DNA of 64,000 nt. Source: Owenia fusiformis. Taxonomy: Eukaryota; Annelida; Polychaeta; Sabellida; Oweniidae. The stretch spans positions 2,954,001 through 3,018,000 of the forward strand of contig CAIIXF020000002.1 in assembly GCA_903813345.2 (NCBI GenBank), in the 5' to 3' direction. The translations under genes and the position numbers were made by a program. Positions 41,901 to 48,597 of this stretch are shown piece by piece. A model generated the notes under the pieces. It ran no database searches. It worked only from the letters and a program-made list of their open reading frames with translations, and had not been told where the DNA came from. The first letter of the stretch is position 1, and each line of letters starts with the position of its first letter.

Positions 41901-42584
41901 GAAACAGTATATGTAAAAATAGAAACATTTATATTTATCCTAACTTTTGTATATTTTAGTTTGTTTTGTAATTTAGCTATCATATCTGTGTCCTCTCATA
42001 TTTTGATACTTCTCTGCCATGTTATTTTTGGAAAAATTAACATGGCTGAAACTCCCTAAATTACAAAAGGCCACAGCTTTGCTGCACATTATACATTACT
42101 ATCTGAAATATACAAAAGTTAGGATAAATATAAATGTTTCTATTTTTACATAAACTGTTTCAATATGGTCATTTAATTGATTGCTTATTTTTTAAATTCA
42201 AAGTACTCCCAAACATTTCTGTTTTGACTATATGCTAAATCATGGGACATTCTACCCCTAGACAATAACTATTTCAGATAAGAGGAAAAAACTGGATAAC
42301 AAGGTAATTTATCTAAATAACTTAGACCTGGTTCAAGGCTATAAGGCCTAACAACTTTACAGTTACACAGCAATTTTTAGTTTCTGCTAAAAAGAAAAAT
42401 AGAAAAATTGCTTTTCTTGAAAGCCTCAGAAAACGGAATCAAAATACTCCTCGTACCATCCCTGGTATACCATGAACGTTGACTTTTAACATTAAGAATT
42501 ACGAAACACAAACATAAAGCATTTATAATGGAAAAATAGTGGGAATATTATAGAAATATTTCAGTTTACCATGGAGGCTGCCAT
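14986..42584 (-). CDS. PUB-domain coiled-coil protein, nine exons spread over 27.6 kb
   Basis: Exons in transcript order: 42584-42570 (ATG in AAGATGG, Kozak-like), 39376-39261, 38573-38447, 38111-38035, 36681-36603, 35595-35500, 28704-28657, 15677-15606 and 14994-14986 with the stop. All junctions are GT/AG and phases agree throughout, giving about 212 residues. Residues 14-110 form a PUB (PUG) domain: HPTEEKYKVIRTENKAFASK followed by a W-x-x-x-GA-x-x-FL-x-x-x-GW core, comparable with the N-terminal domains of peptide N-glycanase and UBXN6, which bind the C-terminus of the AAA ATPase p97/VCP. A Gln/Pro linker of about 25 residues follows, then a charged helix (EGRKKQLEAYKRQMEEKKRI and on) like the linker of UBX adaptors, then a short Gly-ended tail. 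There is no UBX or transglutaminase domain, so it is a p97-adaptor-like protein by inference. The last exon has only two codons; if unused, exon 8 reads seven codons on, through codons GVSSF, to a TAA near 15590. Two of its introns hold thousands of bases of repeats. Confidence 0.75.
16981..17821. mobile_element. non-autonomous pogo/Tigger-like DNA transposon
   Basis: The ends are inverted: TACAGTAGAACCTGCTAAGT on the left, and the reverse complement reading TACAGTAGAACCTGTGTAAG on the right, both with the flanking TA expected for the Tc1/mariner/pogo superfamily. The motif AAGTGGAACACC is repeated several times at both ends, as in subterminal transposase-binding repeats. The internal 0.8 kb has no transposase frame. 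The CAGTAGAACC start is typical of pogo-type elements in invertebrates (from general knowledge of the family). Confidence 0.7.
17822..22696. other. intron sequence of the PUB gene, no exon recognised
   Basis: Apart from the right arm of the large inverted repeat (to 20254), I see only AT-rich, non-coding sequence. A diverged inverted pair at 18003-18060 and 18330-18395 (motifs AATCAACATAC and GTATATTGATGGGTTGATT) marks another fold-back. No open frame in 20255-22696 resembles a protein I know. Confidence 0.45.
18003..18395. mobile_element. small fold-back nested in the larger inverted repeat
   Basis: The left part 18003-18060 (CCAATCAACATACTTTTTAC, then ATTTTCACCAAA) pairs with the inverted right part 18330-18395 (TTTGGTGAAAATGAGGTCAA, then GATGGGTTGATTGC). 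About 270 bases lie between. No coding capacity. Confidence 0.5.
22697..26514 (+). CDS. small RING-finger protein, two exons (nested antisense in the PUB-gene intron)
   Basis: Exon 2 (26282-26514, after a TTTGTTTCCAG acceptor) encodes a hydrophobic stretch (MIIIVVLLWPLQLL) followed by a C3HC4 RING pattern: C-x2-C, then PCGH, FCVGC and CTTC, and a TAG stop. This Zn-binding module usually recruits an E2 enzyme for ubiquitin transfer, and the PCGH-x3-C-x2-C form resembles BIRC/MIB/MUL1-type C-terminal RINGs. The proposed exon 1 (22697-22715) is ATG in a perfect CACCATGG context, six codons and a G|GTAAGT donor, phase 1; it joins exon 2 in frame to give about 83 residues. A TATAAAA at 22682-22688 is too close to the ATG to set a start site upstream of it. 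Exon 1 is therefore the weak part; exon 2 could instead be the last exon of a longer gene, or a gene fragment. The intron is almost wholly the 57-bp minisatellite. Confidence 0.5.
22880..26216. repeat. 57-bp minisatellite, about 58 copies
   Basis: The monomer reads GGCTATCATTATTTCTTATT then CACTCAGGTTCAATCTGCTT then TGTTTTCACAGTAATAA (57 bases), with 58-base variants that have GGG for GG. Because 57 is a multiple of three, runs of unvaried copies make a long open frame (24189-25160) that is only a by-product. A variant block containing CACTTCACATTCATGGTTCA recurs at about 22941, 23693 and 25245, which shows that multi-monomer blocks were duplicated. Each monomer contains two splice-acceptor-like stretches, TTCACTCAG and TTTGTTTTCACAG, in the sense of the RING gene. 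The array ends about 65 bases before that gene's proposed acceptor, and copies decay at both ends. Confidence 0.95.
26515..28656. other. no exon recognised (3' flank of the RING exon, PUB-gene intron)
   Basis: A plus-strand AATAAA lies near 27664, about 1.15 kb beyond the RING stop. I see no protein-like frame or clear transposon end here. Confidence 0.4.
28880..30395. repeat. ~156-bp tandem repeat, ten copies
   Basis: The phrase GAAGATGGAATAGGGAATGA recurs, with small changes, with its ATGG at about 28891, 29049, 29205, 29361, 29517, 29676, 29834, 29990, 30146 and 30297: spacing 151-159, mostly 156. Each unit also contains ATGGTGCTGCCCTCTATTTG, ATTGAGGGACTTTCAGTTGA and TACAAAATGTGTACCAGTGT. 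It lies in the intron between PUB-gene exons 6 and 7, about 0.2 kb upstream of exon 7 on the minus strand. Confidence 0.95.
30385..30925. repeat. direct duplication of ~265 bp
   Basis: The segment from about 30385 (TTTCACTTTGAGCTGAGGTA) to 30640 is repeated almost base for base from about 30668 to 30920. The junction carries GAGGGACTTTCAGTTGATAT, which is the 156-bp repeat phrase, so one flank of the array was carried along. The copies are nearly identical, so the event is recent. Confidence 0.9.
30735..31262. mobile_element. fold-back formed with an inverted copy of the same unit
   Basis: The sequence from about 30735 (GAAATTAGCGCAACAGATTT) to 31018 is present in inverted, diverged form from about 31038 to 31258 (ending AAATCTGTTGGGCTAATTTC). 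The two meet at a short loop around 31019-31037. The left arm also includes the second direct copy of the preceding duplication. Confidence 0.7.
31265..35367. mobile_element. 4.1-kb long-inverted-repeat (fold-back) element
   Basis: The left end TAGTGCAGTCAGAATGTGGG and the right end CCCACATTCTGACTGCACTA are perfect inverted copies. They continue as paired arms of about 1 kb at high similarity (31265-32330 against 34310-35367) and more weakly inward, for example CTGACAATATTGCCTTATTC near 32487 against its inverted form near 34225-34250, and GTGAGGGCAGCACT near 33392 against AGTGCTGCCCTCAC near 33923. CCTCCT flanks both sides (31259-31264 and 35368-35373) as a possible 6-bp target duplication. 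There is no transposase frame. It sits in the intron between PUB exons 6 and 7, ending about 130 bases from exon 6. Confidence 0.8.
35976..36151. mobile_element. ~175-bp MITE, copy 1
   Basis: The ends are CAGGGGTTTCACTAG and CTAATGAAACCCCTG, nearly perfect inverted repeats. The flanks read AATTA on both sides, a candidate 5-bp target duplication. Two more copies occur at 38814 and 39036. Confidence 0.7.
36830..37500. repeat. ~150-bp tandem units with ATGGCCGCCATTTT palindromes
   Basis: Three diverged units share ACCAAAAGTGTCATTAGACA, GTGTGCCATGC and AACAAAATCGCTCCACTAC at about 36880, 37017 and 37170; they are separated by clusters of the palindrome-rich motif AAAATGGCCGCCATTTT. The frames called across this stretch are by-products of the repeats. 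Confidence 0.8.
37538..37646. repeat. (ACGG)n microsatellite with ACGT interruptions
   Basis: A run of GGAC/ACGG tetranucleotides is broken by GTACGTAC steps. It begins after GAGTTATTGCCC and ends before a small palindrome around GAACTTCGTTC (37662-37672). The Thr-Asp-Gly-Arg and Arg-Pro-Ser-Val frames on its two strands are not genes. Confidence 0.95.
37831..37917. repeat. GA-rich minisatellite, unit ~14-16 bp
   Basis: Units of the form GGAGTGAGGGGGA are repeated about six times with small variations. The strand is all purine over most of its length, with several runs of five G, so triplex or quadruplex formation is possible. It lies between PUB exons 4 and 5. Confidence 0.85.
38814..39240. 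mobile_element. MITE copies 2 and 3, as a ~222-bp tandem duplication
   Basis: Two copies of the same ~175-bp MITE as at 35976 lie at about 38814-38995 and 39036-39214. The shared flanks (TATATGACAGG before, CTGTAGGGACAA and GATATACAAGAAA after) are duplicated too, so one insertion was followed by tandem duplication of the element plus flank. It ends 20 bases from PUB exon 2. Confidence 0.8.
39474..41062. mobile_element. ATGTCACCACC-ended element filled with a ~140-bp tandem repeat
   Basis: The left end ATGTCACCACC (39474) and the right end GGTGGTGACAT (to 41062) are inverted copies; the right end is also a self-palindrome, ATGTCACCACTTTTGGTGGT plus GACAT. Inside, from about 39500 to 40870, a unit containing AGAAGGTCATTGAAGGTCAA, CTAAAGTCAGATTTGAATTT and ATTTAGTCAATTTGAAGCAA is repeated about nine times with spacing 130-165. 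From 40933 to 41010 follows a GC-rich run of GCCGGACGCCAACC-type units. A shorter relative lies at 57788-57927. Confidence 0.75.
41233..41584. mobile_element. fold-back element, arms ~95 bp
   Basis: The left arm GCACATGTTATTTTCTGGTA (from about 41256) to GGGAAGTATCATTA (about 41336) pairs with the right arm TGATACTTTCCTGAAAAAAG to ACCAGAAAATAACATGTGC (41494-41574). The frames in both strands across it are chance. Confidence 0.75.
41842..42231. mobile_element. fold-back element, arms ~115 bp and nearly identical
   Basis: AAACAGAAATGTTTGGGAGT through AAAGTATATTTT-type sequence on the left (41842-41960) is repeated inverted on the right (42105-42231), ending ACTCCCAAACATTTCTGTTT. Only a few mismatches separate the arms, so the element or a gene-conversion event is recent. 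A diverged relative of the 305-bp MITE body (AATAAGACCAAAACTC near 41698) lies just to its left. Confidence 0.8.
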
Positions 42585-42844
42585 CTTAGATGCGCTGAAC
42601 GAAACAGCTGTGATCAATCCCGGTGAGCAGCTGAATGCCCGGGAATATTATTGTGTCTAATGTGGTATTTCAGGCATTTCACTTAATCGTAATTTCAGAG
42701 GTAAGGTAGAAAATTAATACAAAGTGCGACTTTTGAAATAGATCTGAAATTTGTTTATTTATATACTCATAGACATCAGGGTTCTTCAAGTCAATGTACA
42801 GTTGTACACGTAGTGTCGTAGATCGTTTGATTTAATTTATATAC

Positions 42845-43985
42845 ATGTACAGGGTGTTCCAAAAAAGGTGAGTACTTGCAACAAGTTATATCTCAGTTAT
42901 TACTTGTATTAATGGGCTAATATTCTCATATGTTTAAGAGGAAGGTCCGTCTATAGTTTTTGTGAGTACCATAACGGGTCATTCAGGTCTAGGCCTACAC
43001 TGTAAGTCTTGCAGAAGTTACATGGCACCACAGTGACAGACATGCCTGATAAATGGGTTGCTCAATCCATGCTTCACAGTTCTGGATAACTGCTGTCATG
43101 CGAATGTTGAAGTTGTTTGCTGTTCAAAAAATTATAGATACACAGCCAATCCACATCCACATAGAACTGACGTATGCCTTGAAGCGGATCCACCTGGAAT
43201 CCTTGTGAAACCCACATGGGATTCCATATCATCGTATTTGGAGTGTACAACAACTTTTCTTTCCTTATATAAAGAAAAATGCTTTAGGATTACAAATCAC
43301 ACCTTGAGTCCATTTCTGACTGCTTCATTTCGTCAGTAGAACGGCAAAAATAAGAAATTGGGAGACCATTGTGCAATAATATATGGAAAAGTATATTCAT
43401 AATGTACATGAATGACATTTGTATATTTCAGATTTTTTAGTTCTTTGTGCAATAAGCCTATGCCGTCTTGTAATTTGAAGAATTTCAGCCATGTTAATCT
43501 TATTGAAAATAACATGGCAGAGAAACATCCTAATATAAGAGGCCACACACTTTATAAGCCAAACTAGAAGCAATCCAAGATATATACAAATGTCATTCAT
43601 GTACAGTATGAATATATTTTTCCATATATTATTGCACAATGGTCTCCCAATTTCTTATTTTTGCCGTTTTACTGACGAAATGAAGCAGTGAAATAGACTT
43701 TAGATATGCAGGAACGAACAGTAATCAACTTCAACATTCGCATTGCAGCAGTTTTCCAGAACCACGGAGCATTCACTGAGCACATCATCCATAATCAGGC
43801 ATGTCTGTTGATGCCATATAACTTTTGCAAGACTTAGACTGAGTGATCTTTATGGTAAGCCTTACCAACAAAAACTTTAGACTTTCCTCTAAAACATGAC
43901 GTGAGAATATCAGCCCACAAATGCAAGTAATAAATGAGGTATAGCTTGTTGCAAGGGTTCACTTTTTTGGACCACCTTGTACAAG
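42845..43985. mobile_element. 1.1-kb mariner-like fold-back element
   Basis: The left end GTACAGGGTGTTCCAAAAAA continues with GGTGAGTACTTGCAACAAGT; the right end is its inverted relative, with CTTGTTGCAAGGGTTCACTT and GGACCACCTTGTAC. TA lies immediately outside CAGGGTG and CACCTTG, as expected for a Tc1/mariner-type target duplication. Inside, 43318-43688 is a tight palindrome (CAATAATATATGGAAAAGTA against ATATTTTTCCATATATTATTG). No transposase frame remains. Confidence 0.7.
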
Positions 43986-44088
43986 TACATCGCAAGATAC
44001 ATAGAGGATCACAATTATTTTTTATTCTAAGACGATCATTTTTATCCATGAGTTAGCTTAAGCCTTAGATATTAACCATAATGAGGCC

Positions 44089-44824
44089 TTATTCACAAAT
44101 CATCGCAATTTTTAGCGATTGCGGTTGTCGAGCAATACTCTGCGATAGTGATAGCAATAGTAATGAGGCTTTGCGCGGTATTCACAAAAGTACGCTAGCT
44201 GTAAAATAAGCAATACCAAAGCAATCACTATCGCAAATACGTAGCTAACATATAACAGTTTTGATCATTCATTTTTTCCTAGATGAGTGGAGGAAGTCTG
44301 TTTTCTTTACTCCAATGCCGATGTAACATAAAATACGGTCGTTGGACACTCGACGATTATTTCTCCATATTACTATGGGTAGATAATAAATGTCTGGATA
44401 CCATTTTTATTCACTCTTGGATTGCGTCCATCTCTATTCCATCGCTACACTCAAGTGTAATGATCAGAGACCTTATTCACAAAGCATCGCAATTTTGCTA
44501 CGACGCTATCGCAATCTATTTAGCAATTTTTAGCGATTTCTCTTATTCACAATGACGTATGCCCGGGACGTATGCAATTTAGCGATTGCTATATCGCTAT
44601 TTTTCTTTAGCAATCGCTATTAAATCGTTAATTTTTAGCGATAGTGTACTACCTGTCCGCAATTCAATCGCAATCTGCAGCCATTTTTGAATGAATGATC
44701 AAAACTGTATTAGTACAGAATTGTTATATGTTAGCTAAGTATTTGCGATAGTGATTGCTTTGGTATTATGCTATATCATAGCAATCGCTAAAAATTGCGA
44801 TGCTTTGAGAATAAAGGCCTCTGA
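44089..44824. mobile_element. 0.73-kb inverted-repeat element rich in AGCGATTGC motifs
   Basis: The left end GAGGCCTTATTCACAAATCA (then TCGCAATTTTTAGCGATT) pairs with the right end AATCGCTAAAAATTGCGATG, CTTTGAGAATAAAGGCCTC. The motif GCAATTTTTAGCGATT recurs in both directions, and a second GAGACCTTATTCACAAAGCA end lies at about 44467, so one copy may be nested in another. Confidence 0.75.
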
Positions 44825-45079
44825 TTCTCCGGCCTTTATGAAGGCTATGAGTATTCTGTTTTAAGGACACAAGTATTCAAATCCTTGCTCAGCTATATGA
44901 AGAAAATTAAACGTATAACATTTCAGAATACTTGGATCGAAAAGTCGAATTTATTCAAAATTACTCATCAGGCGATTTTCATCAACGAAACAATACCAAT
45001 GCATCAACAAAATGTAATTCATAGATAGAACATTTTATTTAATCTTTATTGTACAGTGTAGCGGAAAAGCGATCCGATG

Positions 45080-45328
45080 CTATTTGAAAAGCTTTTTTCC
45101 CGTTGTATTCGAAGCCATTGTTGGGGCTTCCGTTGGCGTTGTATACGGACCCATTGTTGTAACTGCTTTACAGTAGCACTTAACCTTTCCGCTGCAGTTT
45201 GGATCTTCTGGACACAGGCATTCTGTACCTTCTTCACATACACCCTTCGCTTTAAAGTCACCATTCTTTTTCACTTCTCCACATTTTTCACCCTCGCTTT
45301 TCTCTTTGCTGCTGCTACTACCGCTAGA
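45080..45328 (-). CDS. terminal exon of a small secreted Cys-rich protein gene (copy 1, 5' exon not found)
   Basis: After a CTTCTTATAG acceptor, 82 codons run to TAG. They encode an acidic/basic Ser-rich start, a compact domain with seven cysteines (C-x12-C-x5-C-x-C-x6-C-x5-C-x-C), then a short Thr/Pro tail with PTEAPTMASNTT once and a GKKLFK end. I do not recognise the domain. The copy at 48598-49182 is clearly homologous, and that gene has a signal-peptide exon upstream, so an extracellular protein is likely. For this copy I found no matching signal-peptide exon between 45330 and 48600: homology with copy 2 is lost beyond about 47750. It may therefore use a distant first exon or be a duplicate cut off from its start. 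The reading frame itself is intact. A 2-kb fold-back sits in the upstream intron homologous to that of copy 2. Confidence 0.55.
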   Translation of the reverse strand, partial: SSGSSSSKEKSEGEKCGEVKKNGDFKAKGVCEEGTECLCPEDPNCSGKVKCYCKAVTTMGPYTTPTEAPTMASNTTGKKLFK

Positions 45329-45923
45329 CTATAAGAAGAAATACAATAAACAGTTTTTCATTAACGGTATATTTATGTTTGGACTCTATGAATGTACGTT
45401 CGACCACACTCAAATATACCGGGAGGAAGAATAGTAATAGTTTCAGAGTATGGTACCTGAGGGTAAGTTAGTTTCAGATTGATTGAATTCTGTCTTGGTT
45501 TTCATGTTAAGGCAGCAATTCTGGGGTGCATTTTGTCTGAACGGCCTGAATTCTTAGTTATTTCAGGGTATCCTTATAAAAAGCTTATCCTGTTAAACTC
45601 AAACGTATACGTGTGAATGGCACGTTAAAATTGATTTATTTTTGTAGTTCAATCCACAAAAATTCAGATACTGGTAAAATGATTATTTGTGAAAATGTCA
45701 AAGATTATGTATGACTGATTTTGGCTTGTCATGGTCATGATCTGTATACTGCGTGCGTCATGAAAAATTTCTAAATTTTCTCTGCTTGAGACAGCACCGC
45801 TGAAAATACAATATCTTTAATACCATACAATATGTACCCTTCAAATGGTTTTAACACAATTCCATCAATTAAATGTAGTTATCTCTAGGAGAAGCAAGAC
45901 ATGTCTACCTTGAATAATAAAGC

Positions 45924-46750
45924 TTAAAGGCCCCGTGTAAAGTTTAAACCACTTTGGCTTATATTGTAGACTTACACAATGTTATCAAAGCGTGATATGT
46001 GAAACTTTTTTTTTTAATTTCAAAAAGGGGTTTTTGATAGACTTTTTGTTCCCAAATGTGTGAATTTATTTAAAGCCAACTTTTAGAGGTCACTCATATC
46101 TTCTAATCAGCCACAATTCATACCAATGCATAGCATTCATCCTCCCATGTTTTTTGCCGAAAAAATTAAGAAAATCGGTTGATAAACAAGCGAGAAATGA
46201 ACTTATCAGTGCATGGAAATGGTTCTGAGAAAAATGCATTTCAAAATTTTAGTTCTCATAGAAACCAATGGTACAATGATATCTAAAACATAATTTATTC
46301 TTCCTTTTAACCTGGTTAGACAATCAACATTGTTTTTTATGAAAGTCTAGCAGATTGAGAAAAGGTTGACATCGAAAAAAAAATTCAATTTTTTTCAAAA
46401 AGTTTTTGTTACCTTAGTGACATCACTAATGTTTCAAAATATTTTTGATAAGCTAAAACATTGAAGTGGCCCATTAAATATGACATTTTATTATTGAAAT
46501 AGTGTGTCTTTTGTTCAATCTTTGCATTGGTGTTAAAAAGATAATCTTTTTTGAAATGCATTAAGAAATATTTGATGATTAAGAAATTTCAAAAATGGCG
46601 GGAAATTTGAATATTTGAGAAATGAAATGCTCACAACTTTTTTTCAAAAATTTTTTTTTGTTCAAAAATCTCTTAAATCACTTTTTAAGTCCTGACAAAT
46701 AGTAAATGAATGATAAAAAAATATTTTCAAACTTTAGACGGGGACTTTAA
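45924..46750. mobile_element. TTAA-flanked non-autonomous element nested in the fold-back
   Basis: The ends are TTAAAGGCCCCGTGTAAAGT and, inverted, TTAAAGTCCCCGTCTAAAGT, each including the TTAA target. TTAA duplication is the hallmark of piggyBac- and Kolobok-type transposons. The uninterrupted opposite arm of the palindrome has a single TTAA at the matching place (TGACTTAACAG in inverted reading), which is the empty site. No transposase frame. Confidence 0.75.
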
Positions 46751-47218
46751 CTTACGTCAACTCTTTTTCAAAACTGGCACAATAAGTGACAATATGTCTC
46801 AAAACCTGTCATTTAACCTGTCATGTATGATCTTCAATACTTTAGAAAATTGAAAAACAATTCATTGTCATTCTGTAAATATGAATATGTATACAAGCTC
46901 AACATTTAATTACTGAACATGTCCTCCACCCATGTGAACAATCAGTCTGAGCTGTATTTGACAGGCATGATTGGCTTTAATGACAGGGTTTGAGACATAT
47001 TGTGCCAGTTTTGAAAAAAGCTGAAGTCTGTTAAGTCATATTATCCAAGGGAGACATAATAGCTTCTCTGAGAGATTAATATGTATTAGCCTAATTGATG
47101 GACATTGTGTTGAGACCATTTGAAGGGCATATATTGTATGGTATGAGATACTGTATTTTCAGCAATGATGTCTCAAGCAGAGAAAATTTGGAAATTTTTC
47201 ATGACAAACACATTATAT

Positions 47219-47523
47219 CAAGGAGGATTGGCTCCCAGGATCGAAACTCGATATTTTCCAACAATGAAAACGTCGAAATGTCGTTATTTTCTGAAATTAA
47301 AACCGACTATAAATTCAAAATAAACAGTTCAAAAGATTCGAACCAATATCTCGATCGTTTCTTGTGAGTTTTGGAATTTTTCGTTTGGAAATAAGACCAA
47401 AATTCACGATTTAAATGTTGAAGTGAACAAAATGGCGGCTGTTTGAATTCGAATTTTGTATTACGACATACCCATATATGGGACAGAATATCGGTGGTGC
47501 ACTCTGGGAGCCAATCCTCCTTG
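47219..47523. mobile_element. 305-bp MITE, copy A, with 9-bp target duplication
   Basis: The ends are CAAGGAGGATTGGCTCCCAG and its exact inverted copy. ACATTATAT flanks both sides (47210-47218 and 47524-47532). The body is nearly identical to copy B at 49814-50118, including length; I see one difference (GATCGTTTC here, GATCATTTC there). A 9-bp duplication fits Mutator-like or Merlin-type elements. The 48-codon frame inside is shared by both copies and has no recognisable product. Confidence 0.92.
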
Positions 47524-47658
47524 ACATTATATAGATCATGACCATGACAAGCCAAAATTAATCATAGATACATATTTTTATCTTTAACATTTTCACAAAT
47601 AATCGTTTTGCCAGTATCTGGATTTTTGTGGATTGAACTGCAAAAATAAAGAGAATAG

Positions 47659-48597
47659 AATTAATAGAAAAATGTTCCAGTTTTTATTGGCCCACCCTGT
47701 ATATACATGTACAGCACGAAATAGCTAGATAAGTAAATTACATTGTGGTATGAGTACAGTAATCCAACACCAAATTTGAAAATTCAGAACAATACTTTGC
47801 ACATATGGCGTTCGTGATCAACTATAAAACGCTTACCCCCAATAGTGTTATATGTCGAAATGTACCTGTGCATATAGGGGTTCGATTGATCTACATCAAA
47901 TTATAGGGAGTCAGGTTACTTTTTGAGATATCAGCGTCCATTTATTGTAACTCGCGTTTGCTACCATTTCCTCAATTCTGAGATGACGGGCAAACGCGTA
48001 GGAAACATGCTCACGTCGGAACTATTTTGACCTACATCGCTATTTTCGTAATTCAAATGAAAGTTGAACTCCTCCTCTTTATTTTGATACCAAGTAGTGG
48101 CATACTAGACTATATCCTATTTAGTCTGAATTATATTCAGACTATAAGGCACCTATGTTAAAGTTTGGTAATTTTTGATATTTGTTTACATAGGAAGTGC
48201 TATTCAAAATGGCCGATTTGGTAAAATTAATTTGCACATTTTTACTTCAACTAGCCTTATTTCCACTTGACAATATGCTGTGTTACTTTTTATTGCATTT
48301 AATTGTACCTTACTATTTTATTGAAATTTTGTAATGTTTATTTTATTGAAGAAATGGTTCCTCTAATTGATAATTTTGTGCAAAAAATGTCACTGCAATT
48401 TCCACAGGAAAGTAGTACATCATAACAGACTGACTTCTAGTCAGTCTGTTGGATACATACTAAGTGGCATACTAGGTACCCTAGAAGCAGGCCTGTCAAC
48501 TGTCCCGCAATTTGCGTATTTGTCACGCATTTGCTGAAGAATTTGAAGCCACGCCAGTTATTTTTGCGTGACAGAAAATGTCACGCAAATACGCATT
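47659..48597. other. spacer between the two Cys-rich copies; repeat-like sequence near the 3' end of copy 2
   Basis: 47690-47750 still matches the copy-2 intron at 49573-49620 (ATACATGTACAGCA, AAATAGCTAGATAAGTAAAT). The rest has no frame I trust. From about 48500, AACTGTCCCGCAATTTGCGT and CACGCAAATACGCA motifs in both directions suggest another inverted-repeat element, which runs into the end of the copy-2 reading frame. Confidence 0.45.

Larger units (their letters stand above)
42585..45079. other. 5' flank of the PUB gene and fold-back-filled spacer
   Basis: The PUB-gene start at 42584 reads toward lower coordinates, so its promoter should be in the first few hundred bases here; no TATA box is clear. 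The rest is taken up by two fold-backs (42845-43985 and 44089-44822). Confidence 0.4.
45636..47658. mobile_element. 2-kb palindromic fold-back element carrying two nested insertions
   Basis: The left end TTATTTTTGTAGTTCAATCC and the right end GGATTGAACTGCAAAAATAA are inverted copies. Paired arms continue inward through CAGATACTGG, GGCTTGTCATGGTCATGATC and TTTCTAAATTTTCTCTGCTT, then through TTTCAAAACTGGCACAATA and TATTGTGCCAGTTTTGAAA to the centre near 46890. The left arm is interrupted by the TTAA element (45924-46750), the right arm by the 305-bp MITE (47219-47523). Compared with the duplicated intron at 49183-49620, this whole block is an insertion into the copy-1 intron. Confidence 0.8.

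Noticed and set aside
43058-43339. 93-codon frame in the mariner-like fold-back as a transposase remnant
   Set aside because: No catalytic DDE-type motif or helix-turn-helix pattern is visible, and the region is paired with an inverted arm.
47095-47367. Plus-strand frame partly shared with 49771-49962
   Set aside because: The shared part is the body of the 305-bp MITE; sharing reflects transposition, not gene duplication.
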